Shown here: positions 18,097-27,653 of the stretch, one piece after another | Layout of the letters: every line of letters begins with the position of its first letter | Position numbering within the stretch: the stretch's first letter is position 1 | NCBI RefSeq assembly: GCF_001280515.1 | Contig: NZ_LBIQ01000031.1 | Span: 1-64,000 of the forward strand | DNA length: 64,000 nucleotides | Reading direction: 5' to 3' | From: Mangrovimonas sp. ST2L15 | Lineage (GTDB): Bacteria; Bacteroidota; Bacteroidia; Flavobacteriales; Flavobacteriaceae | Position numbers and translations under genes: made by a program | The notes under the pieces: generated by a model | What the model was told of the DNA's origin: nothing | Seen by the model: only the letters and a program-made list of their open reading frames with translations | The model's database searches: none

Positions 18097-18319
18097 GAAA
18101 ATCCTACGGATTTTCACGCAACGAAGCTATACACAAACCGTTACCACCAATTATGACCCGTATGAAGTTTCCATTGATGAAGTTCTAGAGCTCTGGGAAT
18201 TTACATGCAGTATCAATACCCAAGAATATGATGAACGAGAACTTAAGATTTCCAGTATCATGAACATGTTCAATAACTTGGGAGTGGAATTAAAGGCATT
18301 GGAAAGGATTATAAAATGA
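18097..18319 (+). pseudogene. 5'-truncated ORF fused to the repeat, unknown protein tail
   Basis: A frame open from 18083 to a TGA at 18317-18319 encodes a C-terminal tail containing YDPYEVSIDEVLELWEF and ending in LGVELKALERIIK. It has no ATG before the internal Met pair near 18260, and it enters the 115-bp repeat on its left without a start, so its 5' end has been lost. The stop overlaps the start of the next gene (ATGA at 18316-18319), indicating that it was once translationally coupled to the nuclease. I do not recognise the family. The helical ending vaguely recalls MerR/CbpM-type proteins, which I do not claim. Confidence 0.55.
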
Positions 18320-19653
18320 TGTACACTGTCATAGATATTGAAACTACAGGACAAGGAAATAAAATAACAGAAATTGCCATTTTTAAATTTGACGGGGAAA
18401 AGGTAATTGATGAGTTTACATCTTTGGTAAATCCTGAGACCTACATACCTGAATACATCACTGCCCTTACGGGTATAGACAATAGCATGGTGGCAGAGGC
18501 TCCTACTTTTAGGGAAATAGCAAGTTCCATACTTGAAATTACCAAGGATTGTGTTTTTGTGGCACATAATGTCAATTTCGACTACAACATCATTCGGAAT
18601 GAATTTAAAGCCATTGGTCTGGAATTTACACGCAAAAAACTGTGCACCATTCGTTTATCTAGAAAACTGATACCCGGACATCGCTCTTACAGCTTGGGAA
18701 AGTTATGTGCAGCCCTTAATATACCTATTGAAGGCCGTCATCGGGCCAGAGGTGATGCCCAGGCCACCGTTACTCTTTTTCAGAGAATTATTGATACTGA
18801 TAATTCCGAAAAAGTATTTGCTGAGTTTTTAAGGAGAACTTCAAAAGAAGCCACTCTCCCACCCCACTTGCCAAGTGATATCTTTAATGGTATTCCTAAT
18901 GCACCTGGAGTTTATTACTTTAAAAACAAAAAGGGTAAAATCATTTATATTGGAAAGGCCAAGGACTTAAAAAAAAGGGTGCTGGGACATTTTTACGACA
19001 AGACAGACAAAGAATTAAATCTATGTAGGGAAACTGCTGATATTGATTATGAACTATCAGGAAGCGAACTTATTGCTCTGCTAATGGAAGATGCTGGCAT
19101 TAAACAACATTATCCCGAGTACAATGTGGCCTCCAAAAGAAATCCTAGAGCATATGGGATTTTTACCTATCAAGACAGAATGGGAATTAATCATTTGGCA
19201 TACAACATCTTGAAGAATGCTCCGTCACCTTTCATTACTTTCTTCAACATCACTGATTGTAGAACCTATTTAGAAAAAATATGTGTGCAATTTGAACTTT
19301 GTCCCAAGTATTGTCATTTACAGGAAGGCGTCCAACAATGCAGCCACTATAAGATCCATACATGTCGTGGTGTTTGTATAAATAAGGAATCAGTAAAGAA
19401 CTATAATTTGCGCGTTGAACAAGCTATATCGTTCACTAGCGAAATATCTTCAAACAAAATCATAAAAAAACCTGGAAGACATCCTGATGAAGAGGGATTT
19501 GTATTGGTTAAAAATGGTATTTATTTAGGATTTGGATTTGTGGAAAATACTGAGCAAATTATAAATACGGAGGACTTGGAGCATTTTCTTATCAGACAGA
19601 AAGACAATGTTGATATCCAGAGAATACTGAAAAGACAGTTAATTACTTCGTAG
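18316..19653 (+). CDS. DnaQ-like 3'-5' exonuclease fused to a UvrC/Cho-like GIY-YIG nuclease
   Basis: A 445-residue two-nuclease fusion for DNA repair. The N-terminal DEDDh exonuclease (about 1-170) shows DIETTG, AHNVNFDYN and HRARGDAQAT. The GIY-YIG domain (about 195-275) shows GVYYFKNKKGKIIYIGKAKD. Beyond it is a cysteine group: LCPKYCHL, then CSHYKIHTCRGVC (C-x7-C-x3-C). This spacing resembles the conserved cysteines of UvrC, proposed there to bind an iron-sulfur cluster. Such epsilon/Cho fusions are known in Bacteroidota and actinobacteria. Two adjacent ATGs (18316, 18319) are possible starts. It follows a decayed partner gene with a 4-bp overlap, and a convergent gap of 121 bp separates it from the next operon. 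Confidence 0.9.
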   Translation: MMYTVIDIETTGQGNKITEIAIFKFDGEKVIDEFTSLVNPETYIPEYITALTGIDNSMVAEAPTFREIASSILEITKDCVFVAHNVNFDYNIIRNEFKAIGLEFTRKKLCTIRLSRKLIPGHRSYSLGKLCAALNIPIEGRHRARGDAQATVTLFQRIIDTDNSEKVFAEFLRRTSKEATLPPHLPSDIFNGIPNAPGVYYFKNKKGKIIYIGKAKDLKKRVLGHFYDKTDKELNLCRETADIDYELSGSELIALLMEDAGIKQHYPEYNVASKRNPRAYGIFTYQDRMGINHLAYNILKNAPSPFITFFNITDCRTYLEKICVQFELCPKYCHLQEGVQQCSHYKIHTCRGVCINKESVKNYNLRVEQAISFTSEISSNKIIKKPGRHPDEEGFVLVKNGIYLGFGFVENTEQIINTEDLEHFLIRQKDNVDIQRILKRQLITS

Positions 19654-19774
19654 CCAAAAATGTTTTAATACTGAAACAATCAAATTAATGATTATAAATA
19701 CTCCAATCAACCAAAATTAATTGACCATTATATTTGCAAAGAACCAATGGTTTTGAGTCAATTTTAGTTTTATT

Positions 19775-20689
19775 TTACCAAGGTAATGGAACCACTGGTG
19801 CAATTTGCAACCTAATTTGATGTTGCGGACCAAAACTATCCGGAGAGGCCACATAATACCAGTATTGCATACTCAATTTAATGGGCATTTTTCCAAAACG
19901 TGTTATCTTATTCACTCCTGTTCCTACGGGAAAGGTAAATTTATTTCCTTTAGCAGCTTTATGATTATATGAAAAAGTGGGCTGTCCTGTTATTTGCCAA
20001 CCTTTACTTAGGTTATAGACATAAAAATACTGACCTGCGGTAATACTGGCTGTCTCTTTCCTCCCTGCAGTACTTGTGTAAAAATCATCAGGAAGTACGG
20101 TTGAGCTGGTCACATCGGCATCTATACTGTTCAAACTCCAAGCATGATTAAACATGATTCCTAAAACCCCCCAATCAAATATCTGAGCTACCATTAGTTC
20201 TGGTCCTAGTAAATTGTAATTTGACCTCAATGCCTTATCTGAGGCGGTCCGGAAACTCCCAAAAACACCAACAATTCCTATTAACTTAGAGGGAAAAGTT
20301 TTTCCAACAGCGACATCAGCACTAATATTTCCGAGATTGACTCCTTTCTGTTCAAATCCATTGGCTTCAAATGTTGGTTGACTCAAATAAATAGGAACCA
20401 AAGGTCTTACAAACAAGTTGACCCCGGGCGAAAGTGGAATAGGTAAACTAGGCTGAAAGTTCAATAAAGAACCTGTTTGTTTGTTTGCATCTGGCAAATC
20501 GCCGTTATAAAACACCACATCAATAGGAAACGCCATAGTACCCAATGTGGTATTGGGGTTTGATAGCTCTTTGGCTATATCATCATTACTTTTAGGTTTG
20601 TTAGCGTCATCCGTATCTTCTTGTGCCCAAATGGTGTTGGAGACCAAAAGGATCAATATAATTGGTAATAAATAGTTGATTTTTTTCAT
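19775..20689 (-). CDS. Outer-membrane beta-barrel protein (phenol_MetA_deg/transporter-like), uncertain
   Basis: A 304-residue protein with a signal peptide (about 1-22, ending SNTIWAQ), an acidic linker and a beta-strand-rich body (LGTMAFPIDVVFYNGDL; FQPSLPIPLSPGVNLFVRP) ending in QIAPVVPLPW. The pattern matches small outer-membrane transporter-like proteins of the MetA-pathway phenol degradation or neuromedin-U-annotated type. I am sure of the secreted beta-barrel character but not of the family. It is the last gene of a six-gene minus-strand operon, 12 bp after the DcaP-like porin stop, so it may form a second passage for the same substrate or product. Confidence 0.65.
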   Translation of the reverse strand: MKKINYLLPIILILLVSNTIWAQEDTDDANKPKSNDDIAKELSNPNTTLGTMAFPIDVVFYNGDLPDANKQTGSLLNFQPSLPIPLSPGVNLFVRPLVPIYLSQPTFEANGFEQKGVNLGNISADVAVGKTFPSKLIGIVGVFGSFRTASDKALRSNYNLLGPELMVAQIFDWGVLGIMFNHAWSLNSIDADVTSSTVLPDDFYTSTAGRKETASITAGQYFYVYNLSKGWQITGQPTFSYNHKAAKGNKFTFPVGTGVNKITRFGKMPIKLSMQYWYYVASPDSFGPQHQIRLQIAPVVPLPW

Positions 20690-20701
20690 TTTAATTAATT
20701 T

Positions 20702-21961
20702 TTAAAATTCAAATTTGGCCATGGTTTGTAATCTACCTGCTCTACCTAAAGCATCATTGGCTGTACGCTGCGCACCCCACATATATTCAGCTCCAATAGA
20801 GAAGTTTTTATCGAAATGATAAACGAGATTCACATGTCCTACCCCTCCTCTTTTTAGGGCATAAGGCGCTCTGGAATTTGGAGCATCTAACCAGCCATAT
20901 GCATAATTAAAATTGGATTCTAAACCTGGCGACCATCTATGCATAAAGCCAACTAAAGCCGATTTGGCCAAAATAGGATCCAATTTTCCTTCAGCATTTA
21001 ACACCGCATTGGCTTGACTACCTGCAAAGGCAATGATGTTCTCGCCATAGGCATCACCATAGTTAAAATTAAAGCACACATAGCTGTTTTTGCCAATATA
21101 TTGCCGGCCTGCCACAATGACTTCCCATTGTAACGTTTGATCAGATGGCCCGGTAGAGCCTCCATCCCATCTTAATTGCGCAAAACTTGCACCGGTCCAT
21201 AAAATCCCTGTTTTCCACTTGTAGTCCATTCTTAAAGCCAATAAAGGTAATTGTACATTGGCTTGACCCTCAAAGTCATTCGGATTCTCAATACCTAGGA
21301 AACCTTGGTATTCAAGACCGGCAGCGATCATAATTTTATCTGATACTTGTTTTTGATACCTTATTTGAACCGATCGTCCTCCCGCAAGGGCATCACCTGC
21401 AGCAAAGTCTATCATGAAAGCCATAGATTGTAGAAAAGAAAGGGTCGTCCAGGTTTGTCCTATGATAAAATCGCCTGCCGTGACATAGGCATGTCGCAAT
21501 CTAAACTGATTGCCATCAGACCAAAAATCACCTTCTATAAATAGCTGTAAGGGGATTTTATCTTCAGCAAAACGTCGGATATCTACATTAATTCGCGTCT
21601 CCTTAGCCAAGAAATAAATGTATCCCTCATTTCCATAATCGGGTTCTCCTTCCACAGGGATCGTAGACATTAAAAACTGACTTTTATCCGTTGTACCATC
21701 AAAATCATAGAGAGCATCCACCTTTAAATACCCGCCTATTTTCATGCGTAAATCGGTACCAAACATGGGCCATGAACCAGGAAAATCGTTACTGGTAAAT
21801 TTCTCGGATGCCGTTTTTAAAACATCTTCTTTGAGATCCCTATCTGGGATAACCAAATGGTTTTTCACAGAATCTTTTGCCGTTTCTACTTGGGCATACA
21901 TCCCCATAGGTAACAGACTTGCCACCAAAAGCAGAAAAACTTTATAATTCTTTAATGTCAT
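20702..21961 (-). CDS. DcaP-like outer-membrane porin
   Basis: A 419-residue protein with a signal peptide (MTLKNYKVFLLLVASLLP) and a DcaP-type start of the barrel (MKIGGYLKVDALYDF, about residue 74). Family-like segments GDFWSDGNQFRLRHAYV and GDFIIGQTWTTLSFLQ follow, and the protein ends with Phe (MAKFEF). DcaP-type trimeric porins take up small, often negatively charged compounds such as dicarboxylates. In this operon the porin is encoded 51 bp after a serine hydrolase, two amidohydrolases and an M20 peptidase, so it probably admits their amide or peptide-like substrate. Confidence 0.8.
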   Translation of the reverse strand: MTLKNYKVFLLLVASLLPMGMYAQVETAKDSVKNHLVIPDRDLKEDVLKTASEKFTSNDFPGSWPMFGTDLRMKIGGYLKVDALYDFDGTTDKSQFLMSTIPVEGEPDYGNEGYIYFLAKETRINVDIRRFAEDKIPLQLFIEGDFWSDGNQFRLRHAYVTAGDFIIGQTWTTLSFLQSMAFMIDFAAGDALAGGRSVQIRYQKQVSDKIMIAAGLEYQGFLGIENPNDFEGQANVQLPLLALRMDYKWKTGILWTGASFAQLRWDGGSTGPSDQTLQWEVIVAGRQYIGKNSYVCFNFNYGDAYGENIIAFAGSQANAVLNAEGKLDPILAKSALVGFMHRWSPGLESNFNYAYGWLDAPNSRAPYALKRGGVGHVNLVYHFDKNFSIGAEYMWGAQRTANDALGRAGRLQTMAKFEF

Positions 21962-22012
21962 GGTTATTTTATGTTGTGTTCCTAAAAGAACATGATTAAT
22001 GCTTACAATTTT

Positions 22013-23386
22013 TTATTCAGCCAGACTATAAATAATCTCTCTGGCCATAACCTCTTCCAAATTATTTCCATCACCGGTACAGAACCAGGCTACAACCATA
22101 TCTTGAGATGGAGACACAAAAAGTCCTTGTCCGCCTACACCACTTTTAAAGAAATCTCCATTTGGAAATACTACATCCCATTGGTATCTATTGGCTAATC
22201 CTTTTACATCAGGGAAAGATTCTGCGAATTTTTTTCCTGCATAGGCCTTGGCATACATGCCGGAATGTGATGTATCTTGAATCTTTTTAATGATGGCATC
22301 AGGAATAATTTGCTCTCCAGCCAGTTTAGCTCCACTAGGGGTAAACGCCATTCCAAAGCGGGCCATATCACGTACACTGGTATTCATACCCAACCAACCT
22401 AATGTCATTCCACTAGGACTTACTGAAAGATCTGCATCGTGCTCCATCCCCAGTTTACTCCATATACGTTCACTCAATTGTTCGTGCATTGGCATTTTAC
22501 CAACTTTTTCTACAATCCGGTTAATCACAAAGGTGTTGATGGAGTTGTACTCAAATGCTTCGTGCCCTGGTTTTACCCGTTTCATCTCGCCTAGGATATC
22601 GTACCAGTTTTTGCTTCTGTCTCCCGGTAAAACAGCCACATCGGATGTTGCGGCCCATCTAAACCATATTTGTTCGGGATTGGTTCTGGAATCGTGCAAA
22701 GGTTCGTCATGTTCCGTTCCATTTAGTCCAGTGGCCATATCTAGGGTTTCTTCAACGGTTACGCCATCCCAGTCGCTTCCTTTCAGTTCTTCGAGATAAA
22801 AGGTAACGGGTTTTTTAACATCCACTTTACCTTCATACTCCAAAAAGGCGAGCATGGTAGCGCCAGTAACCTTACTGCACGAGAACCAAATATGCTTATC
22901 ATCTGGACGCATGGTTTTATAGCGTTCATACACAATTTCACCTCCTTTAACTGCTACCATGGCATCAATGGGGAAGTTTTCAAAATGAAAGTCTACGGTT
23001 TCGGTCTTACCATCCCTGCCCACAAAACTTAAATCACCAATATCAGGATGAATATTATACGACAATTCACTTACCTGTCCACTCCTATATAAAGGTGCGG
23101 TGATATAAAACTGTGACCAATGCTGCCAGGCGTATTCGGTTTCCGTACTGGGAAACTGAATTTTCACGGCATTTTCAGGTTGATGGAAATAAGTGCTGAT
23201 GCGCGCTACCTCATCGAATGAAATATTGGAAGCCACCTCTTCAGGATTGGCATAAATTAAGCCCCTGACATCATTTTTATCCAAGATGATGGTTTCTGAA
23301 TTGCTCTTTTCCGAAGGAGATTTGCATGCTACCATGACTATACCAAGCAGGAAAACAATAGCGAGAAATTGTGTTAATTTTTTCAT
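22013..23386 (-). CDS. Serine hydrolase of the class C beta-lactamase/esterase fold, lipoprotein
   Basis: A 457-residue lipoprotein (C21 in VMVACKS). The penicillin-binding fold is shown by the nucleophile motif S169-C-S-K172 within HIWFSCSKVTG, the YxN element in FEYNSINT, and a late GVGGQGLFVSP segment in place of the KTG triad. Members of this family are esterases, D-aminopeptidases or amide hydrolases rather than true beta-lactamases. The gene is packed between an amidohydrolase (7 bp upstream) and the DcaP-like porin, so it very likely acts on the same class of compound. Location: periplasmic face of a membrane. Substrate unknown. Confidence 0.88.
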   Translation of the reverse strand: MKKLTQFLAIVFLLGIVMVACKSPSEKSNSETIILDKNDVRGLIYANPEEVASNISFDEVARISTYFHQPENAVKIQFPSTETEYAWQHWSQFYITAPLYRSGQVSELSYNIHPDIGDLSFVGRDGKTETVDFHFENFPIDAMVAVKGGEIVYERYKTMRPDDKHIWFSCSKVTGATMLAFLEYEGKVDVKKPVTFYLEELKGSDWDGVTVEETLDMATGLNGTEHDEPLHDSRTNPEQIWFRWAATSDVAVLPGDRSKNWYDILGEMKRVKPGHEAFEYNSINTFVINRIVEKVGKMPMHEQLSERIWSKLGMEHDADLSVSPSGMTLGWLGMNTSVRDMARFGMAFTPSGAKLAGEQIIPDAIIKKIQDTSHSGMYAKAYAGKKFAESFPDVKGLANRYQWDVVFPNGDFFKSGVGGQGLFVSPSQDMVVAWFCTGDGNNLEEVMAREIIYSLAE

Positions 23387-23393
23387 GATTCTA

Positions 23394-24719
23394 TTATTTC
23401 AAAGTGTTTTTATAGATCTTCCCGTCTTTCATAATCACCTTAAAGTTGTTATCTGGGTCGGCAACCAGATCAATGTTTTTCAAAGGATTACCATCAACAA
23501 TAATCAGGTCGGCATAGGCGCCTTCCTTAATAACACCTAATTCACCTTCCTGATATGGATTGCGCGGGCCACTCAACTTAAGCAGTTGGGCATTGTCGTA
23601 GGTCGCCATTTTTAAGGCTTCGTACGGTGTGTACCAACGTTTTAATTTTGCCAATAGCTTACCATGTTTTAGGCATAGTCCGGGATCGAAGATCACGTCT
23701 GTTCCCCAGGCGGTCTTCACACCATGTTTCTTAGCCAATGCATAAGCGTTATCTGTACCATTTGTAACTTCCACGTATTTTTTTTGATTATTCGACCCCT
23801 CTGGAAACGGAATGGCGTCTTCATCGTTAAGGATGGGTTGAATGCTCAACCACACATCTTTTTCTACCATCATTTTTGCCGTTTCATCGGTTAGTAGCAT
23901 CCCATGCTCTATAGACTTCACGCCGGCTTTAATCGCCATTTGCACCGCATCGTCACTAAATGCGTGTACTGCTACGTAAGTGTTCCATTCATCAGCGGCT
24001 TCAACTGCGGCTTTGAGTTCTTCCAAAGAATATTGTCTTACATCAAGTGGATCCATATCGGACGACACGCCGCCACCTGCAGTGAGTTTAATCTGGGTGG
24101 CCCCGCGACGTAACTGCTGACGTACGGCGCGATAGACTTCAGGAACACCATCTGCAATGATCGTATGCCCAGATGTCTCCAGGTAAGGGGCATGGTTTGG
24201 CTCTAGTCCTGGTCGAAAATCGGCGTGACCGGAGGTTTGACTCACCAAAGCGCCCGAAGGAAAAATGCGGGCCCCGGGAATAATTCCTTGGTCAATGGCT
24301 TCTTTCAGTCCAAAGGTATTCCCCCCAACGTCACGCAAGGTGGTAAAACCGCGTAGCAGATCTTCCTCAGCTGTCTGTGCAGCCATAATACCCAAATAAA
24401 AGGCGTCCTTCGACATGACTACCGGTACTGAGAGCTTGGCCCACATCATGTGCCAGTGCATGTCTATAAGTCCCGGAATCACTGTTTTACCGGCTGCATC
24501 AATCACTTTGGCGCCTTTAGGAGCTTTAATGGATGGTCCAATTTCTTTGATGAGGTTGTTTTCGATTAGAATATCCCCATCAATTAATTTTTCATCAACA
24601 CCGTTGAAAATCTTGGCTTTGGTAATTAAAATTTTTGTTTCTGCTTTTTGAGCAAATGTGAATCCACTTAGAAGGGTCACCACCAAAAGCAAAAAGAGCT
24701 GAATATTTAGCTTTTTCAT
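23394..24719 (-). CDS. Secreted metal-dependent amidohydrolase (Xaa-Pro dipeptidase/imidazolonepropionase-like)
   Basis: A 441-residue exported hydrolase (signal peptide about 1-23). The metal motif is H88-W-H90 in DMHWHMMW, followed by GFTTLRDVGGNTFGLKEAI, the lysine in TQIKLTAGGGVSSD, later histidines (VHAFSD, SIEHGMLL) and the aspartate in WGTDVIFD. This is the Met_dep_hydrolase_A type of amidohydrolase, which includes dipeptidases that act on L-Xaa-Pro or L-Xaa-Arg/Lys. It is a tandem paralog of the next gene (same motif positions, near-identical C-terminal NFKVIMKDGKIYKNTLK), with 7 bp between them. The duplication suggests two related substrates or a heteromer. Confidence 0.9.
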   Translation of the reverse strand: MKKLNIQLFLLLVVTLLSGFTFAQKAETKILITKAKIFNGVDEKLIDGDILIENNLIKEIGPSIKAPKGAKVIDAAGKTVIPGLIDMHWHMMWAKLSVPVVMSKDAFYLGIMAAQTAEEDLLRGFTTLRDVGGNTFGLKEAIDQGIIPGARIFPSGALVSQTSGHADFRPGLEPNHAPYLETSGHTIIADGVPEVYRAVRQQLRRGATQIKLTAGGGVSSDMDPLDVRQYSLEELKAAVEAADEWNTYVAVHAFSDDAVQMAIKAGVKSIEHGMLLTDETAKMMVEKDVWLSIQPILNDEDAIPFPEGSNNQKKYVEVTNGTDNAYALAKKHGVKTAWGTDVIFDPGLCLKHGKLLAKLKRWYTPYEALKMATYDNAQLLKLSGPRNPYQEGELGVIKEGAYADLIIVDGNPLKNIDLVADPDNNFKVIMKDGKIYKNTLK

Positions 24720-24726
24720 AATTGTA

Positions 24727-26064
24727 TTATTTTAAGGTGTTTTTGTAGATTTTACCATCCTTCATAATTACCTTGAAGTTGTTCTCCGGATCGGCGATTA
24801 AATCGATGTTCTCCAACGGATTGCCATCGATCAGGAGTAAATCAGCTAATGCTCCCTCTTTGATTACACCATTCTCCCCTGGATAGGGATCTCTGGGTCC
24901 ACACATCTTGAAAAGTTCGTAATTGGTACTGGTTGCCATTTTCAACAACTCCCATGGCTCATACCATCTTTTAAGTTTGGTCAGTACCTTTCCCTGTTTG
25001 GCTGCAATTTCAGGACCGTTTTGTAAATCCGTACCAAAGGCGACCTTCAGGTCATACTTTTTGGCCAATTCGTAGGCTTTTTCCGTGCCAGCAGTCATGG
25101 CCAAGTATTTTTGTTGTTCGAAAGATCCATCGGGAAATGGAATGGCGTCTTCATCATTCAGAATTGGTTGTAAGCTAAGCCAGGCATCATGTTCCTTGAT
25201 TAATTTTGCGGTGTCTTCCGTGATCATCTGTCCGTGATCAATAGATTGTACCCCCGCTGCCAAAGCACCACGAACCGCAACATCTGAGTAGGCATGTACA
25301 GCTACGTAGGTGTTCCAGGTCGCTGCCACTTCCACCGCAGCCTTCATTTCCTCCAAAGTATATTGCTGCACATCCAGCGGGTCACTGAGTGAGGCAACAC
25401 CTCCACCCGCCATGACCTTGATTTGTGTGGCACCACTCATTAAATTTTCCCGCACCCGTCTCATCACCTGAGGGACACCGTCTGCGATCTTTGTCCACCC
25501 CATAATTTCCCCGTCCAGAAGTTCTCTTCCGTCTTTTCTTGACATTGCATTAGGAAACCGGAAATCCCCATGACCAGAGGTCTGCGTGATATAAGCACCT
25601 GAAGCATAAATTCTTGGGCCCACTATTCTTCCCTCGTCTATCATTTTCTTGATCCCAAAAACCGGACCTCCAAGATCCCGGATTGTTGTAAATCCTCGCA
25701 TCAATGTTGCTTCAGCAGCTTCGGCTCCCACCAATGTTAGATAACCAATGTCATTCACAAAAATTTGCATACTGGCAATATGGGCATGCATCAAATGATA
25801 ATGGGCATCAGTAAGGCCTGGCATCAACGTCCTGCCAGAGGCATCGATGATTTGGGAATTCTCGTCTTGAGTAATCATAATGCCCTTACCTATCTGAACA
25901 ATCTTGTTCCCTTGAATGAGAACATCTTTACCTTCGACCAACTTATTGGTTCCGTCAAATATTTTGGCATTAGTTATTAATATCTGTTTTTTAGGCTCTT
26001 GTGCGTAAACGCCAACAGCTAAAAACAAAAACAGAATGACTATTCTAGATATTTTTGCTCTCAT
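24727..26064 (-). CDS. Secreted metal-dependent amidohydrolase, tandem paralog
   Basis: A 445-residue amidohydrolase with a signal peptide (about 1-21). It has H88-Y-H90 (DAHYHLMH), GFTTIRDLGGPVFGIKKMI, lysine in TQIKVMAGGGVASL, VHAYSD, SIDHGQMI and FGTDLQN. The metal-binding set is complete. It differs from its neighbour by an insertion near residues 165-180 (SRKDGRELLDGEI) and by Tyr for Trp inside HxH, so specificity may differ. It lies 11 bp downstream of the M20 peptidase. The two paralogs share their last 17 residues, which points to recent duplication or gene conversion at the C-terminus. Confidence 0.9.
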   Translation of the reverse strand: MRAKISRIVILFLFLAVGVYAQEPKKQILITNAKIFDGTNKLVEGKDVLIQGNKIVQIGKGIMITQDENSQIIDASGRTLMPGLTDAHYHLMHAHIASMQIFVNDIGYLTLVGAEAAEATLMRGFTTIRDLGGPVFGIKKMIDEGRIVGPRIYASGAYITQTSGHGDFRFPNAMSRKDGRELLDGEIMGWTKIADGVPQVMRRVRENLMSGATQIKVMAGGGVASLSDPLDVQQYTLEEMKAAVEVAATWNTYVAVHAYSDVAVRGALAAGVQSIDHGQMITEDTAKLIKEHDAWLSLQPILNDEDAIPFPDGSFEQQKYLAMTAGTEKAYELAKKYDLKVAFGTDLQNGPEIAAKQGKVLTKLKRWYEPWELLKMATSTNYELFKMCGPRDPYPGENGVIKEGALADLLLIDGNPLENIDLIADPENNFKVIMKDGKIYKNTLK

Positions 26065-26075
26065 AATTAGTGGTA

Positions 26076-27653
26076 TTATTTTTTTAAATCTTCCAGATTG
26101 TCAAATATGGTATAGAAGAATCCTATGGATTTTCCATATTCACTCACCAATATCCGTTCATTAACTCCATGAAACCCTTCAAATTCTTTAGTGTTTTCCA
26201 GTTGCAACGCAGTAATGGTATATACATCTGGAGCAAACGGGCGTTCCTGAAAATGTTTGGAGTCTGATCCACCAATTACAAAGAATGGAGACACCATTAG
26301 GTCATTTCCCCAGATTTGGCGTATGGTTTTCTCCAACATATTATATGCGGGATTCCCTACTTCAGCAATGTTAGTAGCTGGTGTAGAAGCTGATATATCC
26401 TTTATCGTAATGCGATTGTCTTGAATAGCATCTTTTACATGCTGGATAATTACTTCTGGCGTATCACCTGGCATTGGGCGGAAATTAACTACTGCCGTAG
26501 CTGCTGGTGGCAACACATTATCCTTGACACCTGCATTGAACATAGACACCGCAATGGTAGTATGAAGCATAGCCCTAGTAACTTGGTTTTGAGCCATGAC
26601 ATCAATAAATTTCTGTTCCAGATCAGTCACTTCTCCATCCTTACCAAAGGCTACAGCAGCATATAAAGGTTGTTGCTCTTCGGGTAATTCAGGACCCATA
26701 TAGCGGTATTGTGAACGAACTGCTGGATGAATTCTATAAGGAAACTGTGCTTCCTCTAATTTGGTAATGGCTTTGGCCAAAATGCCAATATTAGATTCCG
26801 TAGGTGGCTGAGACGAATGGCCCCCAACTCCTTCCATTTTCAATTCCAAACTAATGAAGCCTTTTTGAGCAATACCGATAAGTGCTGTATTCTCTTCAAT
26901 GCCAGGAAAAATACCTGGAGTTAATGGGGCGGATTCGTCCATGACATAAGAAAATCTTTTAATACCACGCGCTTCCAACACATCGGCAATATGTTTAGCT
27001 CCTTCCGGACCGCCCACTTCTTCATCTTGTCCAAATACAAAATAAATAGTTCGGCTAGGTTGCCAGCCCTCTTTAATTTTCATTTCAGCAGCTTCCAGAA
27101 TGGCATGGATCTGGTTTTTATCATCCAATACACCACGACCCCAGATATACCCATCTTTTACAGTTCCAGAAAAAGGATCAACTTCCCATTGATCTCTGGA
27201 GTCTGCAGGAACAGGAACCACATCTTCATGTGCATAAAATAGAGCCGGCTCTAAACTTGTATCTTTACCTTCCCAAGTGAACAATAAACTATAAGGCCTA
27301 GGATCTCCAAGCACCTCTTTTTTTAGGGTCTTGTGAACCAAAGGATAGGATGCTTCCAAAAATTTGTGATAATCCAAAAAGGCTTTGGTGTCGAAATCGT
27401 TTCTATCCTGGTTGGATATGGTAGGAAAGGTTACGGCTTTGGATAGACGTTTTACCGCACCATCCAGATCAACATCAACGTTTATTTGTTCTACACCGGT
27501 CATCTGCATCGAGGTGAAGTCTTCTAGATTAACAACCTCTTGAGAAGTACTCTCTTGTTCTTCAAGTGAGCTTTTACCTTCTCCTGATTGGTTACAACCA
27601 AAAAGAAGTAAGACACCCAAAAAGCACACATAGGTTTTAATTGATTTTTTCAT
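26076..27653 (-). CDS. M20 family metallopeptidase (PM20D1/carboxypeptidase S-like) lipoprotein
   Basis: A 525-residue lipoprotein (C20 in LLFGCNQS). The di-zinc ligands are visible as H142-E-D144 (YAHEDVVPVP), D177 (GRGVLDDKN), the catalytic glutamate pair E211/E212 (GQDEEVGG) and a C-terminal His in EGFHGVNER. The bulge with GVGGHSSQPP is the dimerisation-domain signature. The length and the long-chain layout fit the carboxypeptidase S/PM20D1 branch, whose members cleave C-terminal amino acids or N-acyl amino acids. It is the first gene of the operon running down to 19775. Four phased repeats upstream (27819-27892) look like its activator site. Confidence 0.92.
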   Translation of the reverse strand: MKKSIKTYVCFLGVLLLFGCNQSGEGKSSLEEQESTSQEVVNLEDFTSMQMTGVEQINVDVDLDGAVKRLSKAVTFPTISNQDRNDFDTKAFLDYHKFLEASYPLVHKTLKKEVLGDPRPYSLLFTWEGKDTSLEPALFYAHEDVVPVPADSRDQWEVDPFSGTVKDGYIWGRGVLDDKNQIHAILEAAEMKIKEGWQPSRTIYFVFGQDEEVGGPEGAKHIADVLEARGIKRFSYVMDESAPLTPGIFPGIEENTALIGIAQKGFISLELKMEGVGGHSSQPPTESNIGILAKAITKLEEAQFPYRIHPAVRSQYRYMGPELPEEQQPLYAAVAFGKDGEVTDLEQKFIDVMAQNQVTRAMLHTTIAVSMFNAGVKDNVLPPAATAVVNFRPMPGDTPEVIIQHVKDAIQDNRITIKDISASTPATNIAEVGNPAYNMLEKTIRQIWGNDLMVSPFFVIGGSDSKHFQERPFAPDVYTITALQLENTKEFEGFHGVNERILVSEYGKSIGFFYTIFDNLEDLKK

